NCBI GenBank assembly: GCA_947371415.1 | Contig: CANBPJ010000009.1 | Span: forward strand, 1-25,300 | Source: Burkholderiaceae bacterium | GTDB lineage: Bacteria; Pseudomonadota; Gammaproteobacteria; Burkholderiales; Burkholderiaceae | DNA length: 25,300 nt | Reading direction: 5' to 3' | Shown here: piece after piece, positions 1 through 7,546 of the stretch | Position numbering within the stretch: the stretch's first letter is position 1 | Layout of the letters: each line of letters starts with the position of its first letter | The notes under the pieces: model-generated | What the model saw: the letters and a program-made list of their open reading frames with translations, nothing else | Told to the model about the DNA's origin: nothing | Databases searched by the model: none | Position numbers and translations under genes: made by a program

Positions 1-798
1 CCGGACAAAGAGGCAAGCGTATTGATCCAGCGATCTGGTCAGCAGTGGCGCTTGATTCGCAATGGCATCATCACGGTATACGGCGCTTGGGTGCTGGCAA
101 TTGCTTTCTTTGGTATTGCTGCTCTTTTCATGATTAAGGGCCCAATTAAGCTGCATGCCCCAATGTCTGGTGTAAAGATCAAACGTTTTAATGGCTTTGA
201 GCGCTTTACACACTGGGTTATGGCTGCCAGCTTTATTGGCCTTGCTTTAACCGGCACGTTGATACTGTGGGGCAAGTATTTTGCAATGCCTTTGATGGGC
301 GGCGCCGCTTATGGCTCATTCTTGATGGTTTGTAAGAATATTCACAATTACTCTGGACCATTATTCACTCTGAGCGTGGTGATCTTCTTCTTGCTCTTTG
401 CTACTCGCAACATCCCAGGTAAGGGCGATCTCACCTGGTTGATGACGCTTGGTGGAGCATTAACTGGTAAGCATCCTCCTGCAGGATTCTTCAATATGGG
501 TGAAAAAATCTGGTTCTGGTTTGGTATGGTTATTTTGGGACTCACGATTTCAGCTTCAGGCTTTGTGCTCGACATGATCGTCCCATTTATGGACGTTCAA
601 TATTTACGTGGCACTATGCAACTAGCTAATATCATTCACAGCTCAGCCGCTATCTTGATGATGGCAATGGCAATGGGCCATATCTACATTGGTACGATTG
701 GTATGCAAGGCTCTATCGATGGCATGAAGGATGGCTACGTCGATGCAACCTGGGCAAAAGAACACCATGAAATTTGGTACAACAAGATTAATAAATAA
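1..798 (+). CDS. fdhI: Formate dehydrogenase gamma subunit (cytochrome b), 5' partial
   Basis: Membrane cytochrome b subunit that anchors formate dehydrogenase in the inner membrane and passes electrons from the Fe-S subunit to quinone. The frame is open from base 1, so the true start lies left of the window. A TTG at 22 is in frame, but the residues before it (PDKEASV) read like normal family sequence, so I do not take it as the start. The fragment has about five hydrophobic segments. Histidines at visible residues of about 71 (FTHWV), 115 (NIHNY), 213 (NIIHSS) and 227 (MGHIY) sit where this family binds two b hemes. The C-terminus (WAKEHHEIWY) is typical of the proteobacterial FdoI/FdnI type. 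The gene is followed 10 bases later by a small exported protein, probably in the same transcript. The catalytic and Fe-S subunits should lie just upstream, outside the window. Confidence 0.9.
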   Translation, partial: PDKEASVLIQRSGQQWRLIRNGIITVYGAWVLAIAFFGIAALFMIKGPIKLHAPMSGVKIKRFNGFERFTHWVMAASFIGLALTGTLILWGKYFAMPLMGGAAYGSFLMVCKNIHNYSGPLFTLSVVIFFLLFATRNIPGKGDLTWLMTLGGALTGKHPPAGFFNMGEKIWFWFGMVILGLTISASGFVLDMIVPFMDVQYLRGTMQLANIIHSSAAILMMAMAMGHIYIGTIGMQGSIDGMKDGYVDATWAKEHHEIWYNKINK

Positions 799-808
799 GG
801 ACAAAGCC

Positions 809-1108
809 ATGAACAAACTCATCGCTTTTACGCTATGCTCGTTTGCAAGCGCGCTTGCTTTTGCTGCATTGCCCCCGTTGACACCTGAAGCTCAGGAAGC
901 TGCTAATTTGGCAAAAGCCAAGACTGCTTATGGCGATAAGGTTGGTGCATTTAAGTTATGCCAAGCTCAAAATAAAGTAGCCGATCAATTCAGGGTGTCT
1001 GGTACACCAGCGCCAGCAGCTTGCGTAGCTCCGCCACCGTTTGTTGCTCCAGTAGCCGCTGTTGCAGTTCCGGCGCCAGCACCTGCTGCCGCACCAGCAG
1101 CGAAGTAA
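809..1108 (+). CDS. Small exported Ala/Pro-rich protein downstream of formate dehydrogenase
   Basis: A 99-residue protein of unknown function. The start is the ATG at 809, preceded by AAGGA at 797-801; a longer in-frame start at 731 would lie inside fdhI and is unlikely. Residues 1-20 form a clear signal peptide ending in AFA-A, so the mature protein should be periplasmic. Residues 21-65 are a charged helical part, and the last 30 or so residues are almost only Ala, Pro and Val. The mature chain has two cysteines, at KLCQA and AACVA. It is probably co-transcribed with the formate dehydrogenase genes, which suggests an accessory or periplasmic stabilising role (inference). The gene stop is directly adjacent to the stop of convergent tupC, with no bases between. 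Confidence 0.75.
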   Translation: MNKLIAFTLCSFASALAFAALPPLTPEAQEAANLAKAKTAYGDKVGAFKLCQAQNKVADQFRVSGTPAPAACVAPPPFVAPVAAVAVPAPAPAAAPAAK

Positions 1109-1819
1109 TTAGCCTGCTACCAACTCTTGATATAAGTAGTGCTGAGCTGCTTGTGTCTGGGGATTGGAAAAGAAAGGGCCTACGGGCCCTTTTTCTTTGA
1201 TCTCGCCTTGATCAATAAAGACGACGAACTCAGCCAGTCTTTGCACTTGTGCAAGCTGATGGGAAGTGAAGATCACATCCGAGCCTTGAAGCTTAAATTG
1301 TCGAATGATTTCTTCTACCTGTTCGGTTGTGTTGGGATCTAGGTTGGCGGTGGGTTCATCCAGGAGAACTAAACCGGGCTGTTGCAAAATAGCTCGCCCT
1401 AAGCAGAGTTTTTGTCTTTCACCTGCTGAGAGTTTATGTGCGGGACTATTGGCAAGATGACTTAAGCCAATTTGCCCCATTACCACATCAATCTGCGCCG
1501 AACCAATCGATGAATCTGCATCTCTCACCATGGAAATATTGACTCTAGCTGATGCTTTGATCATTGGCGTATGGTGAAGTACTAATGAAGATTTAATGGT
1601 ACCGTTAGAGTGGGTGATACTTCCGGAGTCTGGCTTGAGTAAGCCATCCAGCAATTTCAGAAGAGTAGTTTTTCCAGCGCCGTTCGGACCAATGAAGGCA
1701 CAAATGCGATCAGCGGGAATAACTGCATGAGGTATATCTAAGATGATTCGCCCATCGCTTTTCACGATCACATCTTTGAGTTCGATAAACCGTTTAAATT
1801 CTTCAGTTGAGTTAACCAT
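1109..1819 (-). CDS. tupC: Tungstate ABC transporter ATP-binding protein
   Basis: ATPase of an ABC importer, probably for tungstate (or molybdate), acting at the inner membrane with the permease encoded just before it. The protein is 236 residues when started at the ATG at 1819. Walker A is GPNGAGKT (44-51), the signature is LSAGE (130-134, in place of LSGGQ) and Walker B is LVLLDEP (150-156), followed by the switch histidine in TSHQ. The first 8 bases overlap the end of the permease gene (ATGGTTAA), which fixes the start and implies translational coupling; an open frame continues upstream to 1876 but overlaps the permease further. The TupC assignment rests mainly on the partner permease and on the formate dehydrogenase next door. 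Confidence 0.8.
   Translation of the reverse strand: MVNSTEEFKRFIELKDVIVKSDGRIILDIPHAVIPADRICAFIGPNGAGKTTLLKLLDGLLKPDSGSITHSNGTIKSSLVLHHTPMIKASARVNISMVRDADSSIGSAQIDVVMGQIGLSHLANSPAHKLSAGERQKLCLGRAILQQPGLVLLDEPTANLDPNTTEQVEEIIRQFKLQGSDVIFTSHQLAQVQRLAEFVVFIDQGEIKEKGPVGPFFSNPQTQAAQHYLYQELVAG
1168..1198 (+). terminator. Rho-independent terminator of the fdh operon, inside tupC
   Basis: An 8-bp stem, AAAGGGCC (1173-1180) with GGCCCTTT (1185-1192), is closed by the loop TACG, which in RNA is the very stable C(UACG)G tetraloop. It runs into TTTTTCTTT. It lies 60-90 bases after the stop of the small exported protein on the plus strand, but within the coding sequence of tupC on the minus strand, where it encodes KGPVGPFF. 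The U-rich side is better on the plus strand, so I read it as the fdh operon terminator. Confidence 0.75.
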
Positions 1820-2507
1820 AGCGACGCTCTGCAATTTGACGAACTGCGAATGTAAATAGGTTGGCCAACAACACAATACCTAAAAGAATGATGCCCAAAG
1901 CAAGAGCCAAGGGGAGATCACCTTTGCTAGTTTCCAGGGCAATTGCAGTGGTCATCGTACGCGTGGAATGATCAATATTGCCACCTACGATCATGACTGC
2001 ACCGACTTCAGATATGGCTCTGGCTAGGCCGGCCAAAATGGCAATTGTCAGGGAGAAGCGGCAATCCCAAACAAGCCATTTAAGGGCAGAAATTCTAGGT
2101 AAACGCAGCGCCATAAACGAATCCCGGTGAATTCTCCAGGAGTCTTCCAGAATCTGTCGGCTTAAAGCTGCAATTAAGGGGGTTGTGAGAAGCGTTTGAG
2201 CCAGGATCATCCCCTTGGGGGTGAAAAGCCAGCCCCACACTCCCAGTGGTCCTGTGCGCGAAAGCAGTAGGTACACTACAACGCCAACAATCACGGTTGG
2301 TACGCCCATCAGGGTATTGAGGGTAATGGTAATTGCCTTTTTACCCTTAAATTCTTCTGTAGCTAAGAGCGCCCCAATCGGCAGTCCCAGCAAGGTTCCA
2401 AGTAGCAAGGCGCTGAGGCTTACCTGCAGTGAGACGAGCACGATGCCAATAACGCCGGCATCTAAATGCACGAGGAGTCTAAAGGCATCCTGAAAGGTCG
2501 TAAACAT
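1812..2507 (-). CDS. tupB: Tungstate ABC transporter permease
   Basis: Membrane permease of the same importer, 231 residues when started at the ATG at 2507 (MFTTFQDAF); upstream in-frame starts up to 2555 are possible but add an unlikely His/Pro/Arg stretch. It has about five to six membrane helices. The cytoplasmic coupling segment near residues 160-190 (ARAISEVGAVMIVGGNI) followed by DHSTRTMTTAIALET is the signature I associate with TupB tungstate permeases rather than ModB. The gene is first in a two-gene minus-strand operon. It diverges from the [2Fe-2S] gene at 2573 across a 65-bp spacer. No substrate-binding protein gene (tupA) is next to it, which is unusual; it may lie elsewhere in the genome. 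Confidence 0.85.
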   Translation of the reverse strand: MFTTFQDAFRLLVHLDAGVIGIVLVSLQVSLSALLLGTLLGLPIGALLATEEFKGKKAITITLNTLMGVPTVIVGVVVYLLLSRTGPLGVWGWLFTPKGMILAQTLLTTPLIAALSRQILEDSWRIHRDSFMALRLPRISALKWLVWDCRFSLTIAILAGLARAISEVGAVMIVGGNIDHSTRTMTTAIALETSKGDLPLALALGIILLGIVLLANLFTFAVRQIAERRYG

Positions 2508-2572
2508 GGGCTTGATTCTAGCAAGGGGATGGCAAAATAGGATAAATGCAAACAATTTCCCTACTTTGACCC

Positions 2573-2776
2573 ATGGCTGAAGTCATTTGCCTCTGTAATG
2601 AGGTCCTCGATATTGATCTTCGCGAATACCTCGATAGTCATCCAATTGGGTCTATTGAGGAGTTACGCGATCAGGCATCCATTTGTAATAAATGTATGCA
2701 ATGCCAAGATTTGGTTGAGGGTGAGATCTATCTAGCTCGAGTGCGTCGACAACGCGCTACAGGGCAGTTGCAATGA
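2573..2776 (+). CDS. BFD-like [2Fe-2S] binding protein
   Basis: A 67-residue protein resembling bacterioferritin-associated ferredoxin (BFD), a [2Fe-2S] electron donor. Cysteines are C6, C8, C38, C41 and C44. The spacing C6-x-C8, 32 residues, C41-x2-C44 matches the E. coli Bfd ligand pattern, and NKCMQC aligns with the second Bfd pair. C38 is extra. Between the pairs lies the helical REYLDSHPIGSIEELRD part. I see no clear ribosome site before the ATG. The stop overlaps the next start by 4 bp (ATGA). No bacterioferritin gene is in the window, so the electron partner is unknown; family members may also act as Fe-S regulators or subdomains of larger enzymes. Confidence 0.75.
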   Translation: MAEVICLCNEVLDIDLREYLDSHPIGSIEELRDQASICNKCMQCQDLVEGEIYLARVRRQRATGQLQ

Positions 2777-3525
2777 CACAAAATAAAGTGGGGCGTTTTA
2801 GCGTGATGACCATGAATATGCATAAGGGTATTTCACCTCTGCATAGAAGGTCAACTATTTACGAGCTACGCCAGAAAATGCGTAGCCACCACCCAGACTT
2901 ACTATTTTTGCAAGAACTGCAGCAGGAACATCGGGGGCGAATTAGACGATTTGGCCAATGGCCACTTACAGAGTTAACCCATTTCTTATCTGAAGATTTT
3001 TGGCATGACTGGCATTATGGAAAAAATGTTGAGTATCCGGATGGGCATCATGGCAATGCCATTCTTTCTAAAAGGCCATTGCATAAAGGCGAAAATTACG
3101 ATATATCTGCCTATCGATTTGAAAAGCGCGGCTTGCTCCATAGCATCACCCAGTTGGAGGGTGTAGCAACGCCGATTCATTGTTTTTGTGTTCATTTGGC
3201 TCTATTTGAAAGGGGCAGGGAGCGTCAATTGGATGAGATTATTCGCTACATTGATTCGCTTGCGGAAGGTGGCCCAACAATTGTTGCTGGCGACTTTAAC
3301 GACTGGCGTAATCGCGTGAGCGCACCAATGCTAGCTGCCGGGTTTAATGAGGTTTTTGAAGTGCTAACTGGCGCTCCTGCAAAAACTTTTCCCAGCGTGA
3401 AGCCGATGCTGCCGATGGATCGCATCTATGTGCGGGGCTTGAAAATACATTCTGCAGAAATTCTGCATGAATGGTTGAAATTATCTGATCACTTAGGCAT
3501 TACTGCGGAACTGGAAATCTTATGA
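2773..3525 (+). CDS. Endonuclease/exonuclease/phosphatase family protein (YbhP-like)
   Basis: A 250-residue metal-dependent phosphoesterase of the EEP fold. Visible catalytic elements are N15 in TMNMHKG, E48 in LQELQ, H141 in VHL, D174 and N176 in GDFND, D216 in PMDRIYV and the terminal S238-D239-H240. There is no signal peptide, so it is cytoplasmic. It overlaps both neighbours by 4 bp (ATGA), so the three genes are probably translated as a coupled unit. In enterobacteria the relative YbhP sits next to cardiolipin synthase B (clsB/ybhO), the same pairing as here, which supports a role linked to phospholipids, though the substrate is not known. Confidence 0.85.
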   Translation: MTQNKVGRFSVMTMNMHKGISPLHRRSTIYELRQKMRSHHPDLLFLQELQQEHRGRIRRFGQWPLTELTHFLSEDFWHDWHYGKNVEYPDGHHGNAILSKRPLHKGENYDISAYRFEKRGLLHSITQLEGVATPIHCFCVHLALFERGRERQLDEIIRYIDSLAEGGPTIVAGDFNDWRNRVSAPMLAAGFNEVFEVLTGAPAKTFPSVKPMLPMDRIYVRGLKIHSAEILHEWLKLSDHLGITAELEIL

Positions 3526-4997
3526 GCATATTGAATTACATTTTGGGCTCTCTTTTTGGGTTCTCTTTAATTTGGGTTCCAATTTTTCATGCCGTAATCG
3601 TGATCCTATTTGGATTTCGCATGATTTCAGTGAGGAGGCCGGTAGCAGTTGCAATCGCCTGGTTTTTAATAGTTGTCTTATTTCCATTGGTTGGTGTTAG
3701 CCTCTATATTTTGATTGGAGAGCGCCCTGTTGGCCGCAGACTCACACGCAAAATCATTCGCATGGATAAAGAATATGCCGCCATCACCGAAGGGATGCGC
3801 ACACGCTATTTGGCGGATAAACAACTACTGCCAATAGAGGGAAGGGCACTCAGCTTATTGGCCGAGTCTAAGAATGGTTCCCCGGTGATTGCTGGTAACA
3901 AGATTGAATTGTTCACAAGCTCGCTAGAGATCTTGCAAGATTTCATTGATGAGATTAATCAAGCCAAAAATACGCTACATCTAGAGTTCTATATTTGGGC
4001 TTTGGGGGGAGATTCCGATCGCGTTGGTGAGGCCTTGATTGCAGCAGCTAAACGAGGAGTGGCTTGTCGAGTACTGCTTGACTCCTTGGGCAGTAAAGAC
4101 TGGTTTAAATCGACCTGGCCGACACGTTTTAGAAGTGCTGGAATTGAGGTGACAGAGGCCTTACCTATTCAAATTGGCCGCTTTCAATTTCGCCGCGCTG
4201 ACTTAAGACTTCATCGCAAAATATTCGTGATTGATAACTCGATTGTTTGGACTGGAAGTATGAATTTGGTTGATCCACGTACCTTTAAGCAGGATTCAGG
4301 TGTGGGCGAGTGGGTTGATGCTATGGTCAGAATTGAAGGCCCGGTCGCCTCTCAGTTTGAGCTGACATTCTCCTTTGACTGGAGTGTTGATAACCCCAAG
4401 ATTACGCATTTCAATGATGTGGCACCCATCGCAACTCCAGTTGAGGGACGGGTATTGGCGCAAGAGTTTTCTTCTGGCCCAGTGTATCGAGACGATATTC
4501 TGTATCAAGTGCTGCTTTCTGCGATCATGGATGCACGCGAGGAGCTCACAATCACCACGCCTTACTTTGGTCCGGATGATGGCTTGATTCAGGCGCTGAT
4601 GGCGGCGGCAGGACGTGGTGTGAAGGTAACTTTAATTGTCCCTAAGTTAAATGATTCAGCTTTAGTAGCTTGGAGTAGCCGTAGTTTTTATGCCGACCTG
4701 ATGGGCGCAGGCGTCAATATCGCTGAATTTCATGGCGGTCTCTTGCATACAAAGAGTTTATTGATAGATAAGCGGGTAGCCATTTTTGGTTCGGTGAACT
4801 TTGATCAACGCAGCTTGAGATTGAATTTTGAGATTAGTTTGATTGTGTACAACCCCGAGTTCTGCGCCAAACTCGAGACCTTGATTGAGTCCTACCTGGC
4901 TCAATCCGATATGGTGGATGCAGAAGCTTGGACTAAGCGGCCACGCTGGCGTGTTCTGCTCGAGAACGCAGCGCACCTAGTATCACCTTTACTTTAA
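3522..4997 (+). CDS. cls: Cardiolipin synthase (PLD family)
   Basis: Condenses two phosphatidylglycerol molecules (or PG with another phospholipid) to cardiolipin at the inner membrane. The 491 residues match the length of ClsA. Two N-terminal membrane helices (about 8-31 and 41-65) are followed by two phospholipase D HKD motifs: H231-x-K233-x4-D238 with the downstream GSMN, and H409-x-K411-x4-D416 with GSVN. Both motifs are intact, so the enzyme should be active. The N-terminal helix pair favours the ClsA type, while the operon partner is that of ClsB. The start overlaps the previous gene by 4 bp. The stop overlaps the stop of the convergent CoA-transferase gene by about 4 bp, and I see no terminator between them. 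Confidence 0.92.
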   Translation: MSILNYILGSLFGFSLIWVPIFHAVIVILFGFRMISVRRPVAVAIAWFLIVVLFPLVGVSLYILIGERPVGRRLTRKIIRMDKEYAAITEGMRTRYLADKQLLPIEGRALSLLAESKNGSPVIAGNKIELFTSSLEILQDFIDEINQAKNTLHLEFYIWALGGDSDRVGEALIAAAKRGVACRVLLDSLGSKDWFKSTWPTRFRSAGIEVTEALPIQIGRFQFRRADLRLHRKIFVIDNSIVWTGSMNLVDPRTFKQDSGVGEWVDAMVRIEGPVASQFELTFSFDWSVDNPKITHFNDVAPIATPVEGRVLAQEFSSGPVYRDDILYQVLLSAIMDAREELTITTPYFGPDDGLIQALMAAAGRGVKVTLIVPKLNDSALVAWSSRSFYADLMGAGVNIAEFHGGLLHTKSLLIDKRVAIFGSVNFDQRSLRLNFEISLIVYNPEFCAKLETLIESYLAQSDMVDAEAWTKRPRWRVLLENAAHLVSPLL

Positions 4998-6178
4998 ATT
5001 GCACCCTGGGCTCGCAGCGCCTCAATTTCAGAAGAGGACATGCCCAGTTCGCCAAGAATAGCCTTGGTATGCTCTCCTACCGCTGGAACGGGATCCATGC
5101 GATAGTCGTAGCTATCATTTAGCCCTGGCGGCAACAATGCGGCAATAGTGCCGTTCGGTGTATTCACCTCTGTAAATCGATTGCGCGCTTTTAGTTGCTC
5201 ATGTTTCCAAAGGCCTTCCATGTCATTCAGGTGGGCATTAGCAATCTGGGCTTTTTCTAAGCGTGCAATTAATTGCTCTGACGTAATTTGACTAAAGCAA
5301 GCATCAATGATTTCCAGGAGTTCCGCGCGTTTTTCATTGCGCTTGAAGTTTCGATCAAAGCGATCATCTTGTGCGAGAGCAGGGTTTTCTAAGACAAGCT
5401 CGCAAAACTGTGCCCATTCGCGTTCATTTTGCAGTCCCAGCATCACTGTTTTACCGTCGCCAGCTTTGAACGGGCCGTAGGGATAAATGGTGGCATGGGA
5501 GGCGCCATTTCTGGATGGTGGGTTTGCGCCTTTGTATGCGTAATACATTGGAAAGCTCATCCATTCGCTTAAGGCTTCGAGCATTGAAATATCGATGACA
5601 GTACCTTTGCCAGTTTTCCCTCTTTGCAAGAGTGCAGCCAAAATATTGGTATAGGCATACATACCAGCGGCAATATCGGCAATGGAGTTACCCGCCTTAC
5701 TTGGCGTCTCCGGTGTGCCTGTAATGGAAAGAAAGCCAGCCTCGCTCTGAATTAAAAGGTCATAGGCTTTTTTATCGCGATAGGGACCATCGTTACCGTA
5801 ACCAGAGATTGAGCAAAGGATCAACCCAGGATTATCCTTTTGCAATGCTTCAGCAGTCAGTCCCATGCGAGCTGCCGCACCTGGAGCCAGATTTTGTATA
5901 AAGACATCGGCGGTTTTTATTAGACTCTTCAGTACGGATAAAGCGGCATCTTGTTTAAGGTCGAGTGTGAGACTCTCCTTTGATCGATTTACCCAAACAA
6001 AGTGGGAGGAGAGTCCTTCTACTTGCGTGTCATAGCCTCGGGCAAAATCTCCATCCCCAGGACGCTCGATCTTGATGATGCGCGCCCCCAAGTCCGCTAG
6101 CTGACGGGTGCAGAATGGCGCAGCAATGACATGCTCAAGTGCGATAACGGTAATGCCATCTAGTGGACGAATGCTCAT
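4994..6178 (-). CDS. CoA-transferase family III (CaiB/BaiF)
   Basis: Transfers CoA between carboxylic acids (formyl-CoA transferase/CaiB fold). The protein has 394 residues, the normal family length. The N-terminal Rossmann part reads LDGITVIALEHVIAAPFCTRQLADLGARIIKIE (quoted here only as its opening: LDGITVIALEHV). Asp168 in SIADIAAG sits at the position of the catalytic Asp169 of formyl-CoA transferase, and GKGTVIDISMLEAL follows as usual. It lies 11 bp after the acyl-CoA dehydrogenase gene, so the two form an operon. The dehydrogenase would oxidise the CoA ester that this enzyme makes. The substrate cannot be told from sequence; a dicarboxylic or branched short-chain acid is plausible (inference). 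Confidence 0.88.
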   Translation of the reverse strand: MSIRPLDGITVIALEHVIAAPFCTRQLADLGARIIKIERPGDGDFARGYDTQVEGLSSHFVWVNRSKESLTLDLKQDAALSVLKSLIKTADVFIQNLAPGAAARMGLTAEALQKDNPGLILCSISGYGNDGPYRDKKAYDLLIQSEAGFLSITGTPETPSKAGNSIADIAAGMYAYTNILAALLQRGKTGKGTVIDISMLEALSEWMSFPMYYAYKGANPPSRNGASHATIYPYGPFKAGDGKTVMLGLQNEREWAQFCELVLENPALAQDDRFDRNFKRNEKRAELLEIIDACFSQITSEQLIARLEKAQIANAHLNDMEGLWKHEQLKARNRFTEVNTPNGTIAALLPPGLNDSYDYRMDPVPAVGEHTKAILGELGMSSSEIEALRAQGAI

Positions 6179-6189
6179 ATTGATGCCTA

Positions 6190-7359
6190 TCAGAAAGAGC
6201 GTGGGAGGCCGAGGACATGCTCGGCTACATACGAATAAATTAAGTTGGTTGAAATCGGCGCCACTTGATAGAGGCGGGTTTCACGGAACTTGCGCTCCAC
6301 ATCGTATTCATTGGCAAAACCAAAGCCACCATGAGTCTGCAGGCAAACGTTGGCCGCCTCCCAAGAGGCTTTTGCAGCGAGGTACTTCGCCATATTCGAT
6401 TCGGCACCACAGGCCTGTTTAGCATCAAAGAGCTCACATGCCTTAAAGCGCATCAGATTGGCTGCCTCAGTCTCGATAAAAGCATCTGCAATTGGAAACT
6501 GAATGCCTTGATTCTTGCCAATCGGACGATCAAACACTACACGTTCATTGGCGTAACGCCGCGCCTTGTCTATAAACCAATAAGCATCACCAATACACTC
6601 TGCGGCGATCAGGGTACGCTCTGCATTTAGGCCATCCAGGATGTACTTAAATCCTTGGCCTTCTTCGCCGATCAAATTTTCAGCGGGGATTTCTAGGTTA
6701 TCAAAAAAGACTTCATTGGTTTCATGATTCACCATATTAGCGATGGGCTGGATACTCATGCCTTTGCCGATTGCATCTTTTAAGTTGACGATAAAAATGG
6801 ACATACCTTCTGATTTTTTCTTGACCTCTGCTAGCGGAGTGGTGCGAGCTAGCAGAATCATCAAATCAGAATGTTGAATGCGGGAGATCCAAACCTTTTG
6901 ACCATTCACAACGTACTTATCGCCTTTTTTAACGGCAGTGGTTTTGAGTTTGGTGGTATCTGTGCCCGTTGTTGGCTCGGTAACCGCCATCGTCTGCAGG
7001 CGCAATTCGCCAGTGGCGATTTTGGGTAGGTAGAGCTTTTTCTGGGCATCAGAGCCGTGGCGTAGCAAAGTACCCATGTTGTACATTTGACCATGACAAG
7101 AACCCGCATTACCGCCGGCAAAGTTAATCTCTTCCATGATGACAGAGGCTTCCGCAAGACCTAAACCAGAGCCACCATATTCTTCCGGAATTAAGGCCGC
7201 TAACCAGCCAGCTTGGGCCATAGCATCGACAAACGCTTCAGGGTAAGCGCGTTCATGGTCAACCTTTTGCCAATAGGCGGAATCGAAACTCCCGCAGAGG
7301 TCACGTAAGGCTTCGCGCATATCTTGGTACTGGTCTGGCTTTGGAATGGGGTGATTCAT
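6190..7359 (-). CDS. Acyl-CoA dehydrogenase
   Basis: FAD enzyme that introduces the alpha-beta double bond into an acyl-CoA and passes electrons to ETF. It has 389 residues with the three usual parts: N-terminal helices (EEYGGSGLG at about 59-67), the middle beta domain with MAVTEPTTGTD (124-134) and VNGQKVWIS (151-159), and the C-terminal helices with THGGFGFANEYDVERKFRE. The usual C-terminal base in YEGT is missing; the region reads LYQVAPIST. Glu247 in LNAERTL occupies the helix-G position of the catalytic glutamate of isovaleryl-CoA dehydrogenase (LDLERL), so that residue is the likely base. First gene of an operon with the CoA-transferase. Its promoter should lie in the 186-bp spacer before yqaA. 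Confidence 0.9.
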   Translation of the reverse strand: MNHPIPKPDQYQDMREALRDLCGSFDSAYWQKVDHERAYPEAFVDAMAQAGWLAALIPEEYGGSGLGLAEASVIMEEINFAGGNAGSCHGQMYNMGTLLRHGSDAQKKLYLPKIATGELRLQTMAVTEPTTGTDTTKLKTTAVKKGDKYVVNGQKVWISRIQHSDLMILLARTTPLAEVKKKSEGMSIFIVNLKDAIGKGMSIQPIANMVNHETNEVFFDNLEIPAENLIGEEGQGFKYILDGLNAERTLIAAECIGDAYWFIDKARRYANERVVFDRPIGKNQGIQFPIADAFIETEAANLMRFKACELFDAKQACGAESNMAKYLAAKASWEAANVCLQTHGGFGFANEYDVERKFRETRLYQVAPISTNLIYSYVAEHVLGLPRSF

Positions 7360-7501
7360 GTGTATGAGTGCTTAAATAATGTTGGGAAATATGACAATAC
7401 CTACAGTTTAAGCAAGATTTCAGAATTGAGGGCGACCAGTTATCCACATTACACCTGACCCTCATTTTTGCCCTTGATTGCTGATGGAGCATACTAAGAG
7501 C

Positions 7502-7546
7502 ATGTCTACATCATTGACCCCCAGCCTACTTGGAGCCCTTGCTTAA
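7502..7546 (+). CDS. Possible 14-residue leader peptide before the YqaA-type gene
   Basis: A short frame, ATG TCT ... GCT TAA, encodes MSTSLTPSLLGALA. Its stop overlaps the start of the next gene as TAATG, an arrangement that often reflects termination-reinitiation. The ribosome site is poor (GGAG at 7485-7488 is 13 bases away). With only 14 codons this could be chance; I list it because of the exact stop-start overlap. Confidence 0.2.
   Translation: MSTSLTPSLLGALA

Noticed and set aside
731..808. Longer N-terminus for the small exported protein, starting at 731 inside fdhI
   Set aside because: It would overlap fdhI by 68 bases and put a polar stretch before a clean signal peptide; the ATG at 809 has a good ribosome site.
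7370..7413. 7-bp inverted repeat (GCTTAAA ... TTTAAGC) before the acyl-CoA dehydrogenase gene
   Set aside because: The arms are short and 30 bases apart in AT-rich sequence; no regulator gene is adjacent, so I could not support an operator.
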